NCBI GenBank assembly: GCA_009777515.1
Contig: WRLR01000020.1
Coordinates: forward strand, 1-46,921
Length of the DNA: 46,921 bases
Direction of reading: 5' to 3'
Origin: Oscillospiraceae bacterium
GTDB lineage: Bacteria; Bacillota; Clostridia; WRLR01
The notes beneath the pieces were generated by a model, which was given only the letters and a program-made list of their open reading frames with translations, was not told the DNA's origin and did no database searches. This document shows, in pieces, positions 24,719 through 32,875 of this stretch (positions are counted from its first letter, which is position 1; each line of letters begins with the position of its first letter). The translations under genes and the position numbers were made by a program.

Positions 24719-26677
24719 ATGAAAATCAGAATACGGACGTTTTTTATTATCGTCTGCGCCAACGTGCTCATTATTTTTTTAAGCATATCACTCGGCGCCA
24801 TGCATGTCAGATCAAAGTTCGATCAATATATCAATACCGACATATCGTTAGCAGTTTCGCTCACAGAGGGCCCGGCAGCGGACTTTGTATCAAGCCTTGT
24901 GGAAATTGGAGCAATCGGTTTCGTCCTCATAATAGCCGCCGCGCTGGCCGGCTCGCACTACATTATAAAACCGTTTGCGGAGATAGCGGCGCTAAAGGAG
25001 GCGGCGGAGGCCAACTCGCGCACCAAGAGCGAATTCCTCGCCAACATGAGCCACGAGATACGGACGCCGCTGAACGCCATCCTGGGCTTTTCCGAGTTGC
25101 TGCTGTCCGACTGCGAGAACGACAGCCGCTGCGCAGGCTGGGCAGAAGACCTGATGAAAATCAACACCGCCGGCATGACACTGCTCAACATCATCAACGA
25201 TATTTTAGACATATCAAAAATCGAGTCCGGCAAGTCGGAGCTACATTATGACGAGTACGAGCTGGCGAGCTTCATCAACGACACGCTGATGCTAAATGTC
25301 ATGCGCATCGAGGAGAAGCCCATCAAGCTTGTCCTCGACATCGACGAGTCCTTGCCGGCAAAACTGTGGGGCGACAGCCTGCGCGTAAAGCAAATCTGCA
25401 ACAATCTCCTGAGCAACGCCCTCAAATACACCAGGGAGGGGACCGTCGCCTGGCGCGTTGAGTGCAGCCGCGAGGCGGGCAGCGACACAGTCTGGATGAC
25501 CATAACTGTGAGCGACACCGGCATGGGCATCCGCGAGGATGATATGGACAAGCTGTTCAGCGATTATATCAAGCTGGAGTCCAAAAGCAGCCGCAGCATC
25601 GAGGGCACAGGCCTCGGCCTGCCGCTGACCAAGAAGCTGGCGGAAATGATGGGCGGACATATCGAAGTGGCCAGCGTGTACGGGAAAGGCTCCACATTCA
25701 CCGTGACCATCCAGCAAAAGCACCTGTCCGACAAGACCATCAGCCCCGAGGTCGCCCACAGTCTCCGCAATTTCAGCTATTCCGACAGTAAGCGCTCGAA
25801 CGGCGCGAGGTTGCGCCGCATACCGATCTCCGGCGCCAATGTCCTGCTGGTGGACGACGTGAGCATCAACCTGGAGGTCGCGAAAGGCATGATGAAGCCC
25901 TACGGCATGCAAATCGACTGCGTCACGAGCGGCGAGGATGCCGTTGACGCGGTGCGAGCCGAAAAAGTCAAATATGCGGCGATTTTCATGGACCACATGA
26001 TGCCGGGGATGGACGGCGTGGAGGCCGCGCGGATCATACGCGAGGAGATCGGCACGGAGTACGCGAAGACGGTGCCGATCATCATGCTGACGGCCAACGC
26101 GCTCACCGGCAATGAAATAATCTTCCTTAACAAAGGCTTCCAGGCGTTCCTCTCAAAGCCCATCGACCTAATCAAGCTCGACTATATCATCCGGCAATGG
26201 GTGCGAGGCGGCATAAGGGGCGAGCAGCCGCCAGAGAGGATGGAGACAGAGGATTCGCAAGGAGCGAAACAGGCGCCGAATGGGCAGCTTCCGCAAGCGA
26301 CTCCCCCTGCCGAACCGTCCGCATGGCGCATCGACGGCCTCGATACCGCCAAACTGGCAGCTACATTCAAAGACGAAAAAACCGTCAAGCACCTGCTGCA
26401 GACATTCGCCGAACACACGCCCGCGCTGCTCGACAAGATGCGCGACGTAAACCCGGAATCCATCCAGGACTACATCATATCGGTGCACGGCCTAAAGGGC
26501 AGTTGCTACAACATCTACGCACACCAACTAGGCGAGCGCGCCGAAGAACTGGAAACCGCCGCCAAAACAGGCCGCCACGACATCATAAACAAACACAACG
26601 CCGCATTCATCACCGACGTAGAAACCATGTTAAAATCATTGCGCCATCATCTTGAAACAACGGGGGCATTGTCATAA
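24719..26677 (+). CDS. Hybrid sensor histidine kinase (HisKA-HATPase-REC-HPt)
   Basis: Membrane-bound phosphorelay kinase of 652 residues. Two membrane segments (about 7-27 and 61-84) bound a short 35-residue outer loop, too small for a classical sensor domain. The HisKA domain has phospho-acceptor His112 in SHEIRTPLNAI. The ATPase has NALKYT (N box), DTGMGI (G1) and GTGLGLPL (G2). A receiver domain follows with DD at its start and phospho-acceptor Asp425 in FMDHMMPGMDG. A Pro/Gln-rich linker leads to an HPt domain with His590 in VHGLKGSC. The four-domain layout matches BarA/ArcB-type relays. No cognate output regulator is adjacent. GGGGATGGGA precedes the ATG. Confidence 0.94.
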   Translation: MKIRIRTFFIIVCANVLIIFLSISLGAMHVRSKFDQYINTDISLAVSLTEGPAADFVSSLVEIGAIGFVLIIAAALAGSHYIIKPFAEIAALKEAAEANSRTKSEFLANMSHEIRTPLNAILGFSELLLSDCENDSRCAGWAEDLMKINTAGMTLLNIINDILDISKIESGKSELHYDEYELASFINDTLMLNVMRIEEKPIKLVLDIDESLPAKLWGDSLRVKQICNNLLSNALKYTREGTVAWRVECSREAGSDTVWMTITVSDTGMGIREDDMDKLFSDYIKLESKSSRSIEGTGLGLPLTKKLAEMMGGHIEVASVYGKGSTFTVTIQQKHLSDKTISPEVAHSLRNFSYSDSKRSNGARLRRIPISGANVLLVDDVSINLEVAKGMMKPYGMQIDCVTSGEDAVDAVRAEKVKYAAIFMDHMMPGMDGVEAARIIREEIGTEYAKTVPIIMLTANALTGNEIIFLNKGFQAFLSKPIDLIKLDYIIRQWVRGGIRGEQPPERMETEDSQGAKQAPNGQLPQATPPAEPSAWRIDGLDTAKLAATFKDEKTVKHLLQTFAEHTPALLDKMRDVNPESIQDYIISVHGLKGSCYNIYAHQLGERAEELETAAKTGRHDIINKHNAAFITDVETMLKSLRHHLETTGALS

Positions 26678-26703
26678 ATAAACCGCCCGATTCCAATTTA
26701 CGG

Positions 26704-28125
26704 CTATGCGCCAGCCATTTCGTTGTAGTCGGCGATTAATTGATTATAGTCGTACTCCCCTTCGTACTTATGCCACCAGCCTTCGAACAGTTTGTCGGAC
26801 GTTTCAAAATTGACCGACCAGGGGTGCGGGACGCCCGCGCTGTATATGTAGTTGCCTATCAGTATCCTATGCTGCTCGGCAGGGGTAATTGTCTTCACTG
26901 CCAGCGTGGCGTTGACGATCTCCGTGGCGGTCGCTGTAGAACCAGTCGCGGGGATGGTTTCACCGCCCTCCCAAACGATGGCCTGCCGGAAGTTTAAGAC
27001 CAGGTAGTCGCCCTCGATTTCCCATGTGCCGCTGATAGCGCGCGTGCGCGTTTCGCCATCCATCTGGTTGGTAGCATAGATGAACTTTTTGTCCGGCGCC
27101 AGCAAGAACCTGTCGGACCAACCGGCTGCCAATACGTCGCTCCTGTGCCAAAGCTGCCCGACCAGCTCGGACTGGTAGTCGCGCACGATGCTTGCGCGGT
27201 CCGAAGTGCCTGCGCCGGGGCTGCTGGCAGCGGCGGCGTCATAGCCTTTGCCCGTATTAATTGTGATAGCGTTGCGCGCCTCGTCCCAATCCACGCCGAA
27301 GTTTATCGCCTCCCCGATGTCGCGGAGCTTGAAGTAATTGTAGCCGTCGATATTGTAAGCGGTCAGATAAATCTCCGTGCCATTGAGAAAAATTCTTGAG
27401 TTTGTCGGCGCCGCAACCTTGTTGCCGGAGCCTCTGCCGGACATCTCGCCGCTGACCACCGTGTAAAGCCGCCCGCTGGACAGCGATATCGCGTTGGCCG
27501 CTTCGCTCCATCCCACTTCGAACTGTTTTTCGGTGCCATTGATGGCAAACGCTATGTCGCGGAGCTTGAAGTAATTGAAATCATCGATGTTGTAGGCATC
27601 GAAAGCCACAATGCTGCCGTTGATATATACAGTTGAGGCCGTCGGGCTGGCTACTGCATTAGAAGTAGTGCCGGTCGAGGCGTTTGCCGGCGCCAGGCGG
27701 AAGGTCCTGATAATTGAATCGATGTCTTTTTCCATTGCGTTGTATTCGTTCGTCAGCGCCGTATTTTCGTACGCGAACTGTACGTCTGACGGCCTCGCGG
27801 AGTAATAGTACAGCCCGCCGCTCCTCGTGATCTCCCTGTACCCCCAATCAATCGGTTCCACTTGGTCGGAGACAAATATGCCGAACAGGAACCCCCCGTA
27901 CCCTGCATTTTCATTTTTAATATTAAAGAAGGACACGCCGCTATCGCGTTCTTCCATGCGGTACAACCCCGCCCAGCTTGTCGGCAGCGTCAGACTGAAG
28001 CCATATTTGCTGTTGGTATATGCAATGCCGCCTGAAGCCGCCATGCCCGCAACAGCCTGCGATATTATAGCCAACATGAGCGCGGCAGCGATAATGATTT
28101 TACGAACTGTTTTTTTGGAAGCCAT
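26704..28125 (-). CDS. Secreted protein with two copper-amine-oxidase N-like stalk domains
   Basis: 473 residues with a signal peptide (basic start, hydrophobic 10-26, AVAGMAA cleavage area). An N-terminal domain of ~120 residues, with SKYGFSLTLPTSW, resembles the PsbP-like lipoprotein domains of Firmicutes. Then come two repeats of the stalk or copper-amine-oxidase N type, each with NYFKLRDI and a GWSEAANAI or DWDEARNAI ending (about 165-230 and 242-292). The C-terminal part (~310-473) has an extracytoplasmic look with GTWEIEGDYLVLNF. No catalytic residues are evident; the copper name is historical and no copper site is seen. GGGAGG precedes the ATG by six bases. It is likely monocistronic, separated from the next gene by a large inverted repeat. 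Confidence 0.82.
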   Translation of the reverse strand: MASKKTVRKIIIAAALMLAIISQAVAGMAASGGIAYTNSKYGFSLTLPTSWAGLYRMEERDSGVSFFNIKNENAGYGGFLFGIFVSDQVEPIDWGYREITRSGGLYYYSARPSDVQFAYENTALTNEYNAMEKDIDSIIRTFRLAPANASTGTTSNAVASPTASTVYINGSIVAFDAYNIDDFNYFKLRDIAFAINGTEKQFEVGWSEAANAISLSSGRLYTVVSGEMSGRGSGNKVAAPTNSRIFLNGTEIYLTAYNIDGYNYFKLRDIGEAINFGVDWDEARNAITINTGKGYDAAAASSPGAGTSDRASIVRDYQSELVGQLWHRSDVLAAGWSDRFLLAPDKKFIYATNQMDGETRTRAISGTWEIEGDYLVLNFRQAIVWEGGETIPATGSTATATEIVNATLAVKTITPAEQHRILIGNYIYSAGVPHPWSVNFETSDKLFEGWWHKYEGEYDYNQLIADYNEMAGA

Positions 28126-28151
28126 TTTATACCTCCCTTGAAACTTTCAGT

Positions 28152-28220
28152 GGATCGGAGGGACGGTTCTCTTGATCCGTAAAATATATAGCGGATTAAG
28201 AGAACCGTCCCCCTGATCCG
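28152..28220. repeat. Large imperfect inverted repeat (about 28-bp arms)
   Basis: Arms at 28152-28179 and 28192-28220 pair along GGATC, GGGACGGTTCTCTT and ATCCG, with a 12-base AT-rich loop. The right arm ends one base before the stop codon of the enolase-family gene. The core GGGACGGTTCTCTTGATCC is of a type I have seen often between genes in Clostridia. It may serve as a bidirectional terminator-like hairpin, though no long T run follows. Confidence 0.8.
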
Positions 28221-28221
28221 T

Positions 28222-29328
28222 CTATAGCTTGCTCATCTGGTACTCGGCTTTTTTGAGCCAGTCTTCTTTTATTTGCATGCCCCATCCGGGGGCGTTGGGG
28301 ATTTGCGCGTTCCCGCCTACGATTTCGGGGGCGCTCGTATACGCCGCTTCTTCCCAGCCGGTGAACTCGACGCCGCATTCTAGGAACGGGTACGGCTTGT
28401 CGATGACCGACATGTAATGCACGCCCATCAGGTAGATCGGCGAGCGGTTCGACGTGTGCGGCGTGACCGGTACGCCCTTTTCGGCGAAGCGGGCGGCTAC
28501 GCGCAGGGCGCGTGTAAACCCGCCGATGTACAGCAAATCGGGTTGGGCGACGTCAACAATATGCTCCTCAATCATCCGATCCCATGCCGTGTCCATGTAG
28601 TCCTGCTCTCCTGCGGCGACAGGCATTCCGAACTGCGCGCAGGCCTCGCGGACCTTTTTAACCTCGTCCAGTTCCCAATACGGGCACGGCTCCTCGAACA
28701 TGCAGACCCCGTTGTCCTTTAAGAAGCGCCCGAACTCTATGGCGCGCGCGGACGAGAAGTTGCCGTTTACGTCGACTATGATGTCGATGCCCTCCGGCAG
28801 CGTGCGGCGCGTCCTCTGCACCAGCTCCTCGGAGCAGCCCGGGTAGAAGTCGACGTTCCTGTTCACCGGGATGCCGGGATGGAGCTTGACCGCGCGGAAC
28901 CCGTACTGCTCGCAAAAGCCCAGCAGCCTGTCTGCCTCGCTCTGCAGGGGCTGCGGGTTGCGGCGCATGCTGGACGCGTATATAGGTATGGAGTCGCGCT
29001 TTTTGCCGATGAAATCGGCCACGGGCTTGCCTGCCTGTTTGGCCGCCATGTCCCAGAGGGCGGTGTCGACGCCTGCGGCGGAGCGCGCGACGAACGAGCC
29101 GAGGAACTTGTAGTTCCGCCGGATTATCTCGTCCGCGTAGTTCTGGAAGTCGCCCGCGTCCTTGCCCAGCACATATGGCGCGGCAAAGCGGTGGATGCAG
29201 CGGGCGGTGATGTCCGCGCTGAACGGGGCAGCAAAGCCCCAGCCCTCGGCGCCCCCGGCGCCGTCCGCAAGGATGCGGACAAGGCATTGATCCTTGTCCG
29301 CGTATGTCTCGACAGAAGTGATCTTCAT
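28222..29328 (-). CDS. Enolase-superfamily (mandelate racemase/muconate lactonizing type) enzyme
   Basis: These enzymes abstract an alpha proton from carboxylate substrates, often sugar acids, using a metal in a barrel domain. Start ATG 29328 has GGGGGG upstream and gives 368 residues; the frame extends to 29385 without support. The cap domain is followed by Lys148-x-His150 in AVKLHPG, metal ligands Asp186 (DVNGN), Glu212 (FEEP) and Glu241 (AGEQ), and His291 (HTSNRSP). The KxH in place of the usual KxK may change the stereochemistry. A sugar-acid dehydratase is plausible. It follows an aldo/keto reductase on the same strand, across a gap filled by palindromic repeats. The substrate is unknown. 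Confidence 0.87.
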   Translation of the reverse strand: MKITSVETYADKDQCLVRILADGAGGAEGWGFAAPFSADITARCIHRFAAPYVLGKDAGDFQNYADEIIRRNYKFLGSFVARSAAGVDTALWDMAAKQAGKPVADFIGKKRDSIPIYASSMRRNPQPLQSEADRLLGFCEQYGFRAVKLHPGIPVNRNVDFYPGCSEELVQRTRRTLPEGIDIIVDVNGNFSSARAIEFGRFLKDNGVCMFEEPCPYWELDEVKKVREACAQFGMPVAAGEQDYMDTAWDRMIEEHIVDVAQPDLLYIGGFTRALRVAARFAEKGVPVTPHTSNRSPIYLMGVHYMSVIDKPYPFLECGVEFTGWEEAAYTSAPEIVGGNAQIPNAPGWGMQIKEDWLKKAEYQMSKL

Positions 29329-29357
29329 ATAATATAACCCCCCATTTATTATGTTTA

Positions 29358-29463
29358 GGCGAATAACATTCGCCCGCAAATCCAATTGTAATAATTTCGA
29401 GCGGATATAAAATCCGCCCCTGCATTTAACGGTATAACTCGCGGGCGGATATGGAATCCGCCC
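29358..29463. repeat. Cluster of three short palindromic repeats
   Basis: GGCGAAT-AAC-ATTCGCC (29358-29374), GCGGAT-ATAAA-ATCCGC (29401-29417) and GGGCGGAT-ATGGA-ATCCGCCC (29443-29463) share a core, the last two closely (GCGGATAT..ATCCGCCCCT). They fill the gap between the aldo/keto reductase and the enolase-family gene. Dispersed small palindromic elements are the likely explanation. Confidence 0.82.
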
Positions 29464-29477
29464 CTATATTTTTCGGA

Positions 29478-30338
29478 TTAGACATAGCGTTCATGCAGTC
29501 TTTTCAGGTCGATCCTGCCGGCCATGTCGTTGACTATGTCCACGTTGCGGACTACGAACTCCTTTGTGCGCATGCCGACCAGCGCGACGTCGACCAACGG
29601 GTTGGACAGCACGAACTGTATCAGGTGCGGCGTGTAGTCGAACGTGTTGCCCGGGTTGACCATGCGCACCCAGCGCTGGAACGTGTCCGACGTGGCGGTG
29701 CGCATCGTCAGCGTCCCCATGCCGCGCTTTTTCGCCTCATAGAGGCTGCCGAACGGCCTGCTAGGCTCATACGCGTGCTGGTTGATAAAATTGTAGCACA
29801 TCTGAACGGAGTCGAACCGGCCGCTTTTCATCAGCATGAACATGCCGTCGTTGTTGTCCTCCGTCGTAAAGCCTATGAAGCGCGTCGCCCCCTGCCGCTT
29901 CAATTCCTCCATGGCTTCGAGCACCCCGCCCTCCGCCATGATGCCCTCCGCCTGTTCCGGGCTGTAGGAGCTGCCGTGAATCTGTATCAGATCGACATAG
30001 TCCCTTTTCAGGCATTTCAGGCTCTCGTCGACCGAGCGTAATATGTCGTCCCTTGTCTTGCCGGAGAGCTTGGTAGCGAGGAATATTGACGCCGGGTCGA
30101 CGCCCCGCAGGCCGTCGCCGTACATCCTTTCGCTGCGGCGCTCCCCATAGCCGGGCGCCGTGTCGAAAAACGTGACCCCCAGCTCGACGGCCTTCCCAAT
30201 CGCCTCGACGACGCCGGCATAACTGTCTTTGTCGTCCGGGTCGAACGGCTCCAGATAATTTTTCAGCCCGGCGACTGCGCCCCCAAAGCCGAGCCGGCTG
30301 ACCTCGCGCCCCGTACTGCCAAATTGCCTGTACTCCAT
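29478..30338 (-). CDS. Aldo/keto reductase
   Basis: NAD(P)H-dependent oxidoreductase with a TIM-barrel fold. The start ATG 30338 has AAAGGA upstream; an ATG at 30350 sits on top of that site and is less likely. It has 286 residues, slightly short for the family. The catalytic tetrad is visible: Asp in FFDTAPGYGERRSE, Tyr in the same stretch, Lys in LATKLSG and His in IQIHGSS. The C-terminal DVALVGMRTKEFV corresponds to the cofactor-binding end; no C-terminal ferredoxin-like Cys cluster is seen. It may act with the downstream enolase-family enzyme on a sugar or sugar acid; this is inference from position only. Confidence 0.9.
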   Translation of the reverse strand: MEYRQFGSTGREVSRLGFGGAVAGLKNYLEPFDPDDKDSYAGVVEAIGKAVELGVTFFDTAPGYGERRSERMYGDGLRGVDPASIFLATKLSGKTRDDILRSVDESLKCLKRDYVDLIQIHGSSYSPEQAEGIMAEGGVLEAMEELKRQGATRFIGFTTEDNNDGMFMLMKSGRFDSVQMCYNFINQHAYEPSRPFGSLYEAKKRGMGTLTMRTATSDTFQRWVRMVNPGNTFDYTPHLIQFVLSNPLVDVALVGMRTKEFVVRNVDIVNDMAGRIDLKRLHERYV

Positions 30339-30434
30339 ATTGTATACCATCCTTTATATACTTTATATAATGAATATGATTCATATTTGGGCAGCGAGGG
30401 GCAACATGGATGGGGCGGCGCGGGCGGTGCAGGC

Positions 30435-30456
30435 GGCGCGATGAAGACATCGCGCC
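30435..30456. repeat. Short palindromic repeat, copy 1
   Basis: GGCGCGATG-AAGA-CATCGCGCC is a perfect 9-bp stem with a 4-base loop, followed by CTACG. It lies in the 30339-30498 gap between the Xaa-Pro aminopeptidase and the aldo/keto reductase. An identical copy is at 40045-40066. Confidence 0.88.
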
Positions 30457-30498
30457 CTACGCAATGCGCATGGGTATATGCCATGTGGCGTATTCGTC

Positions 30499-32325
30499 TT
30501 ATATTTCCCTTGTGGCGTTGGCGAGCCATTCGCGCTCGCCCGTGTCCAGTAGCGGCGATATTTTTTCGTATACATCGCGGTGGTAGCTGTTCAGCCACTC
30601 GCGCTCGCCCGCGTCCAGCATGGACGCGTCGACGCCGGCCAGGCCGATGGGGCAAAACGAGAGTATCTCGAAGCGCATGAACCTGCCAAACTCGTTGACA
30701 CAGTCCTCGGTTAAGCGCGCGAGGTTCTCCGTGCGCACGCCGTGCTTCCCTTCCCTATAGACGCCCGGCTCGATGGAAACGATCATGTTTTCCTCCAGGC
30801 GCGCGCCCGTAGCCGACCTCATGCTGATGGACTGCGGCCCCTCGTGGACGCTCAGGTAGCACCCTATCCCATGCCCCGTGCCGCACTTGTAGTCCATGCC
30901 GTGATCCCACATGACCTTGCGGGCGATGGAGTCGATATGGCCGCCGGTCGCCCCGTACAGGATGCGCGCGGAAGCTAGCGCGATGTGCGATTTCAGCGTC
31001 AGCGTAAAATCGAAACGCTCCTCGTCGGTCAATACGCCACACACGATGGTCCGGGTGACGTCCGTGGTTCCACTTGGATACTGCCCCCCGCTGTCCACGA
31101 CCATCAGCCCGGCATTTTTTATACGCGCCCCGCCGTCCTTGCCTGGGGTATAGTGCATCATGGCGCCGTTCGGTCCATAGCCGACAATCGCGTTAAAGCT
31201 GTCGCCCCGGCTGTCCTTGCCCTGCGCACGGAAGCGGCTCAGCGCAAGCGCCGCGTCCCGCTCGCCGATGTCCGCGCCGGCGCCGATTTCGCGCTCTACC
31301 CACATCATGAAGCGGACCATCGCCGCGCCGTCCTGGAGCTGACAGTCGCGGTGCCCACGGATTTCTGCGTCGTTCTTAATCGCCTTTAGCAAAACCGTAG
31401 GCTCGTCTGCGTAAATGACGCGCACCGCGTCCGGAATGCGCCGCCGCAGCCACTTGCTCAGCTTGCGGGCGTCGCAGCTTATGCTGTCGCCCGCTTCCAG
31501 GCCGCTAAGCCTCGCTGCGATATCCACCGCGTCCGCCACACGCACCCCCTGCCCTGCCAGTGTTTTTTTCACTTCGTCGTCAATCTTTGCCGTATCCGTG
31601 AACAGTTCGGCGTAATCGGGGGCAATGAACGCGTAGGCGTACGCGACCGGCAGGTTCTCTATGTCGGAGCCCCGGATGTTAAAGAGCCAGGCGACGTCCT
31701 CCAGCCCGCAAATGATCGTGTGGGACGCGCCCCGCCGCGCAAGCTCGGCCCTGACTTCCGATACTTTGTCTTGCGCCGCTTTGCCCGTATAGCGCAGATC
31801 GTGGCAGAATATGCGCCCGTCGGGCATGCTTGGACGCCCTTCGGTCCAAACCTCGCCCGCGATGTCAAAATCCACGATGATCTCGACGCCCCCTGCGTCA
31901 CCCGAACCTTGGCGCAGGGCCTTTTTAAGCTCGTCATACGCGGCGCATGAAAATGTCCTGCCGTTCACGCCAACCTTCTTCGGCGCCGAACCGCCCCCCT
32001 GCCCCGCACCTGCTCCCAGTTTCCCCGCAACCCACTCATAGCAGTCCGGGACGCCCGGTTCGCCCCCGCGCATCAGCGTGATGCCGGAGCCGGCCAACTG
32101 CCGCTCCGCCTGGATATAGTAGCGTCCATCCGTCCAAAGCGCTGCCTCACCTTGCATTACGACCAACGTGCCGTTCGATCCGGTGAACCCGGACAGCCAC
32201 GAGCGCGCCTTCCAATGCCCGGCGGTATATTCGCTGGAGTGGGGGTCGGAGTCCGTAACGATGTAAGCGTCCAAGCCATAGCGCTCCATCAGCGCAACAA
32301 ACGTCTTCAAATTATCAAGCACCAT
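30499..32325 (-). CDS. pepP: Xaa-Pro aminopeptidase (M24 family, long form)
   Basis: Cytosolic metallo-aminopeptidase that removes N-terminal residues preceding proline. It has 608 residues, the size of the three-domain aminopeptidase P with two creatinase-like N-terminal domains. Metal-ligand regions are seen: Asp411 and Asp422 in VDSGGQYPSGTTDVTRTI, the His of GTGHGIGCYLSVHEGP, and the Glu residues of VSIEPGVY and VRTENL. DAYIVTDSDPHSSEY at the N-terminus is typical. A small Gly/Ala-rich stretch (~105-117) interrupts domain 1. The ATG is preceded by ACGGGTGA, itself part of a 10-bp repeat present three times (32327-32356). It stands alone between long gaps. Confidence 0.93.
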   Translation of the reverse strand: MVLDNLKTFVALMERYGLDAYIVTDSDPHSSEYTAGHWKARSWLSGFTGSNGTLVVMQGEAALWTDGRYYIQAERQLAGSGITLMRGGEPGVPDCYEWVAGKLGAGAGQGGGSAPKKVGVNGRTFSCAAYDELKKALRQGSGDAGGVEIIVDFDIAGEVWTEGRPSMPDGRIFCHDLRYTGKAAQDKVSEVRAELARRGASHTIICGLEDVAWLFNIRGSDIENLPVAYAYAFIAPDYAELFTDTAKIDDEVKKTLAGQGVRVADAVDIAARLSGLEAGDSISCDARKLSKWLRRRIPDAVRVIYADEPTVLLKAIKNDAEIRGHRDCQLQDGAAMVRFMMWVEREIGAGADIGERDAALALSRFRAQGKDSRGDSFNAIVGYGPNGAMMHYTPGKDGGARIKNAGLMVVDSGGQYPSGTTDVTRTIVCGVLTDEERFDFTLTLKSHIALASARILYGATGGHIDSIARKVMWDHGMDYKCGTGHGIGCYLSVHEGPQSISMRSATGARLEENMIVSIEPGVYREGKHGVRTENLARLTEDCVNEFGRFMRFEILSFCPIGLAGVDASMLDAGEREWLNSYHRDVYEKISPLLDTGEREWLANATREI

Positions 32326-32865
32326 ATATTCACCCGTAATTACCCGTAATCACCCGCGCCTTATGGTTATTAATGTATCCAAAACATTTTATCACAAAAA
32401 ATAAATAAAGACAGCAAAGGACGGATGCTCCAATTCCGGCATCCGCCCTCACTTTACTGCTTCTTCGTTATCCATTCTTTTTTCCAACTCGTCTTGCACA
32501 GCGCCGCCTGTTCGGACCTGCCGCTGACGCCCGGGTCTTTACGACTTTGCGCGGAACCCGAGCCAAATACAATCAAGTTCACCGGTAATGCCGCACGGCC
32601 GCCAAACAAACGGACTTTAACTGTTTAGACCAACGGAAACACTCCTTTCCTGTATAGTCTAATACATATATACCAACATTACCTTTGCGCAAACCATTTT
32701 TTATGTGCATAACATTATTGCGGCGGTTGTTTATAACAAAATGTATAGCGGGATGTCTGAGCGGGATTTCTGGGGCGGGATGTCCCAAGTAGGATGTACC
32801 AAGTGGGATGTCCTAAGCGGAATATCCGGTCGCTATTAATCTACTAGCGGAAAATCCGGGCGCTA
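32326..32865. other. 540-base intergenic region without a gene
   Basis: The region next to pepP holds three 10-bp repeats (TAATTACCCG type, 32327-32356), then AT-rich sequence to about 32410 that could include the pepP promoter (no clear boxes). 32411-32740 shows short ORFs only on either strand and no recognised motif or RNA. 32747-32865 is tandem repeat sequence described separately. Confidence 0.7.
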
Positions 32866-32875
32866 TTAGTCTACT
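32747..32875. repeat. Compound tandem repeat at the 3' end of the secreted protein gene
   Basis: Two 30-bp copies, 32816-32845 and 32846-32875, differ at three positions; the second contains the TAA stop of the minus-strand gene (32866-32868). Beyond them are about five copies of a 13-15 bp unit of GCGGGATGTCCCAA type (32747-32815). The core GCGGGATNTCC resembles the start of the 30-bp unit, so one may derive from the other. Confidence 0.88.

Noticed and set aside
24556-25251. A 231-residue open frame overlapping the start of the histidine kinase
   Set aside because: Wrong frame relative to the kinase motifs and no recognisable domain; codon pattern does not fit neighbours.
30499-30640. Apparent duplication (DAGEREWL / DTGEREWL) at the end of the Xaa-Pro aminopeptidase
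   Set aside because: Long-form aminopeptidase P normally has two similar EEx-WL helices at this position, so this is ordinary family structure.
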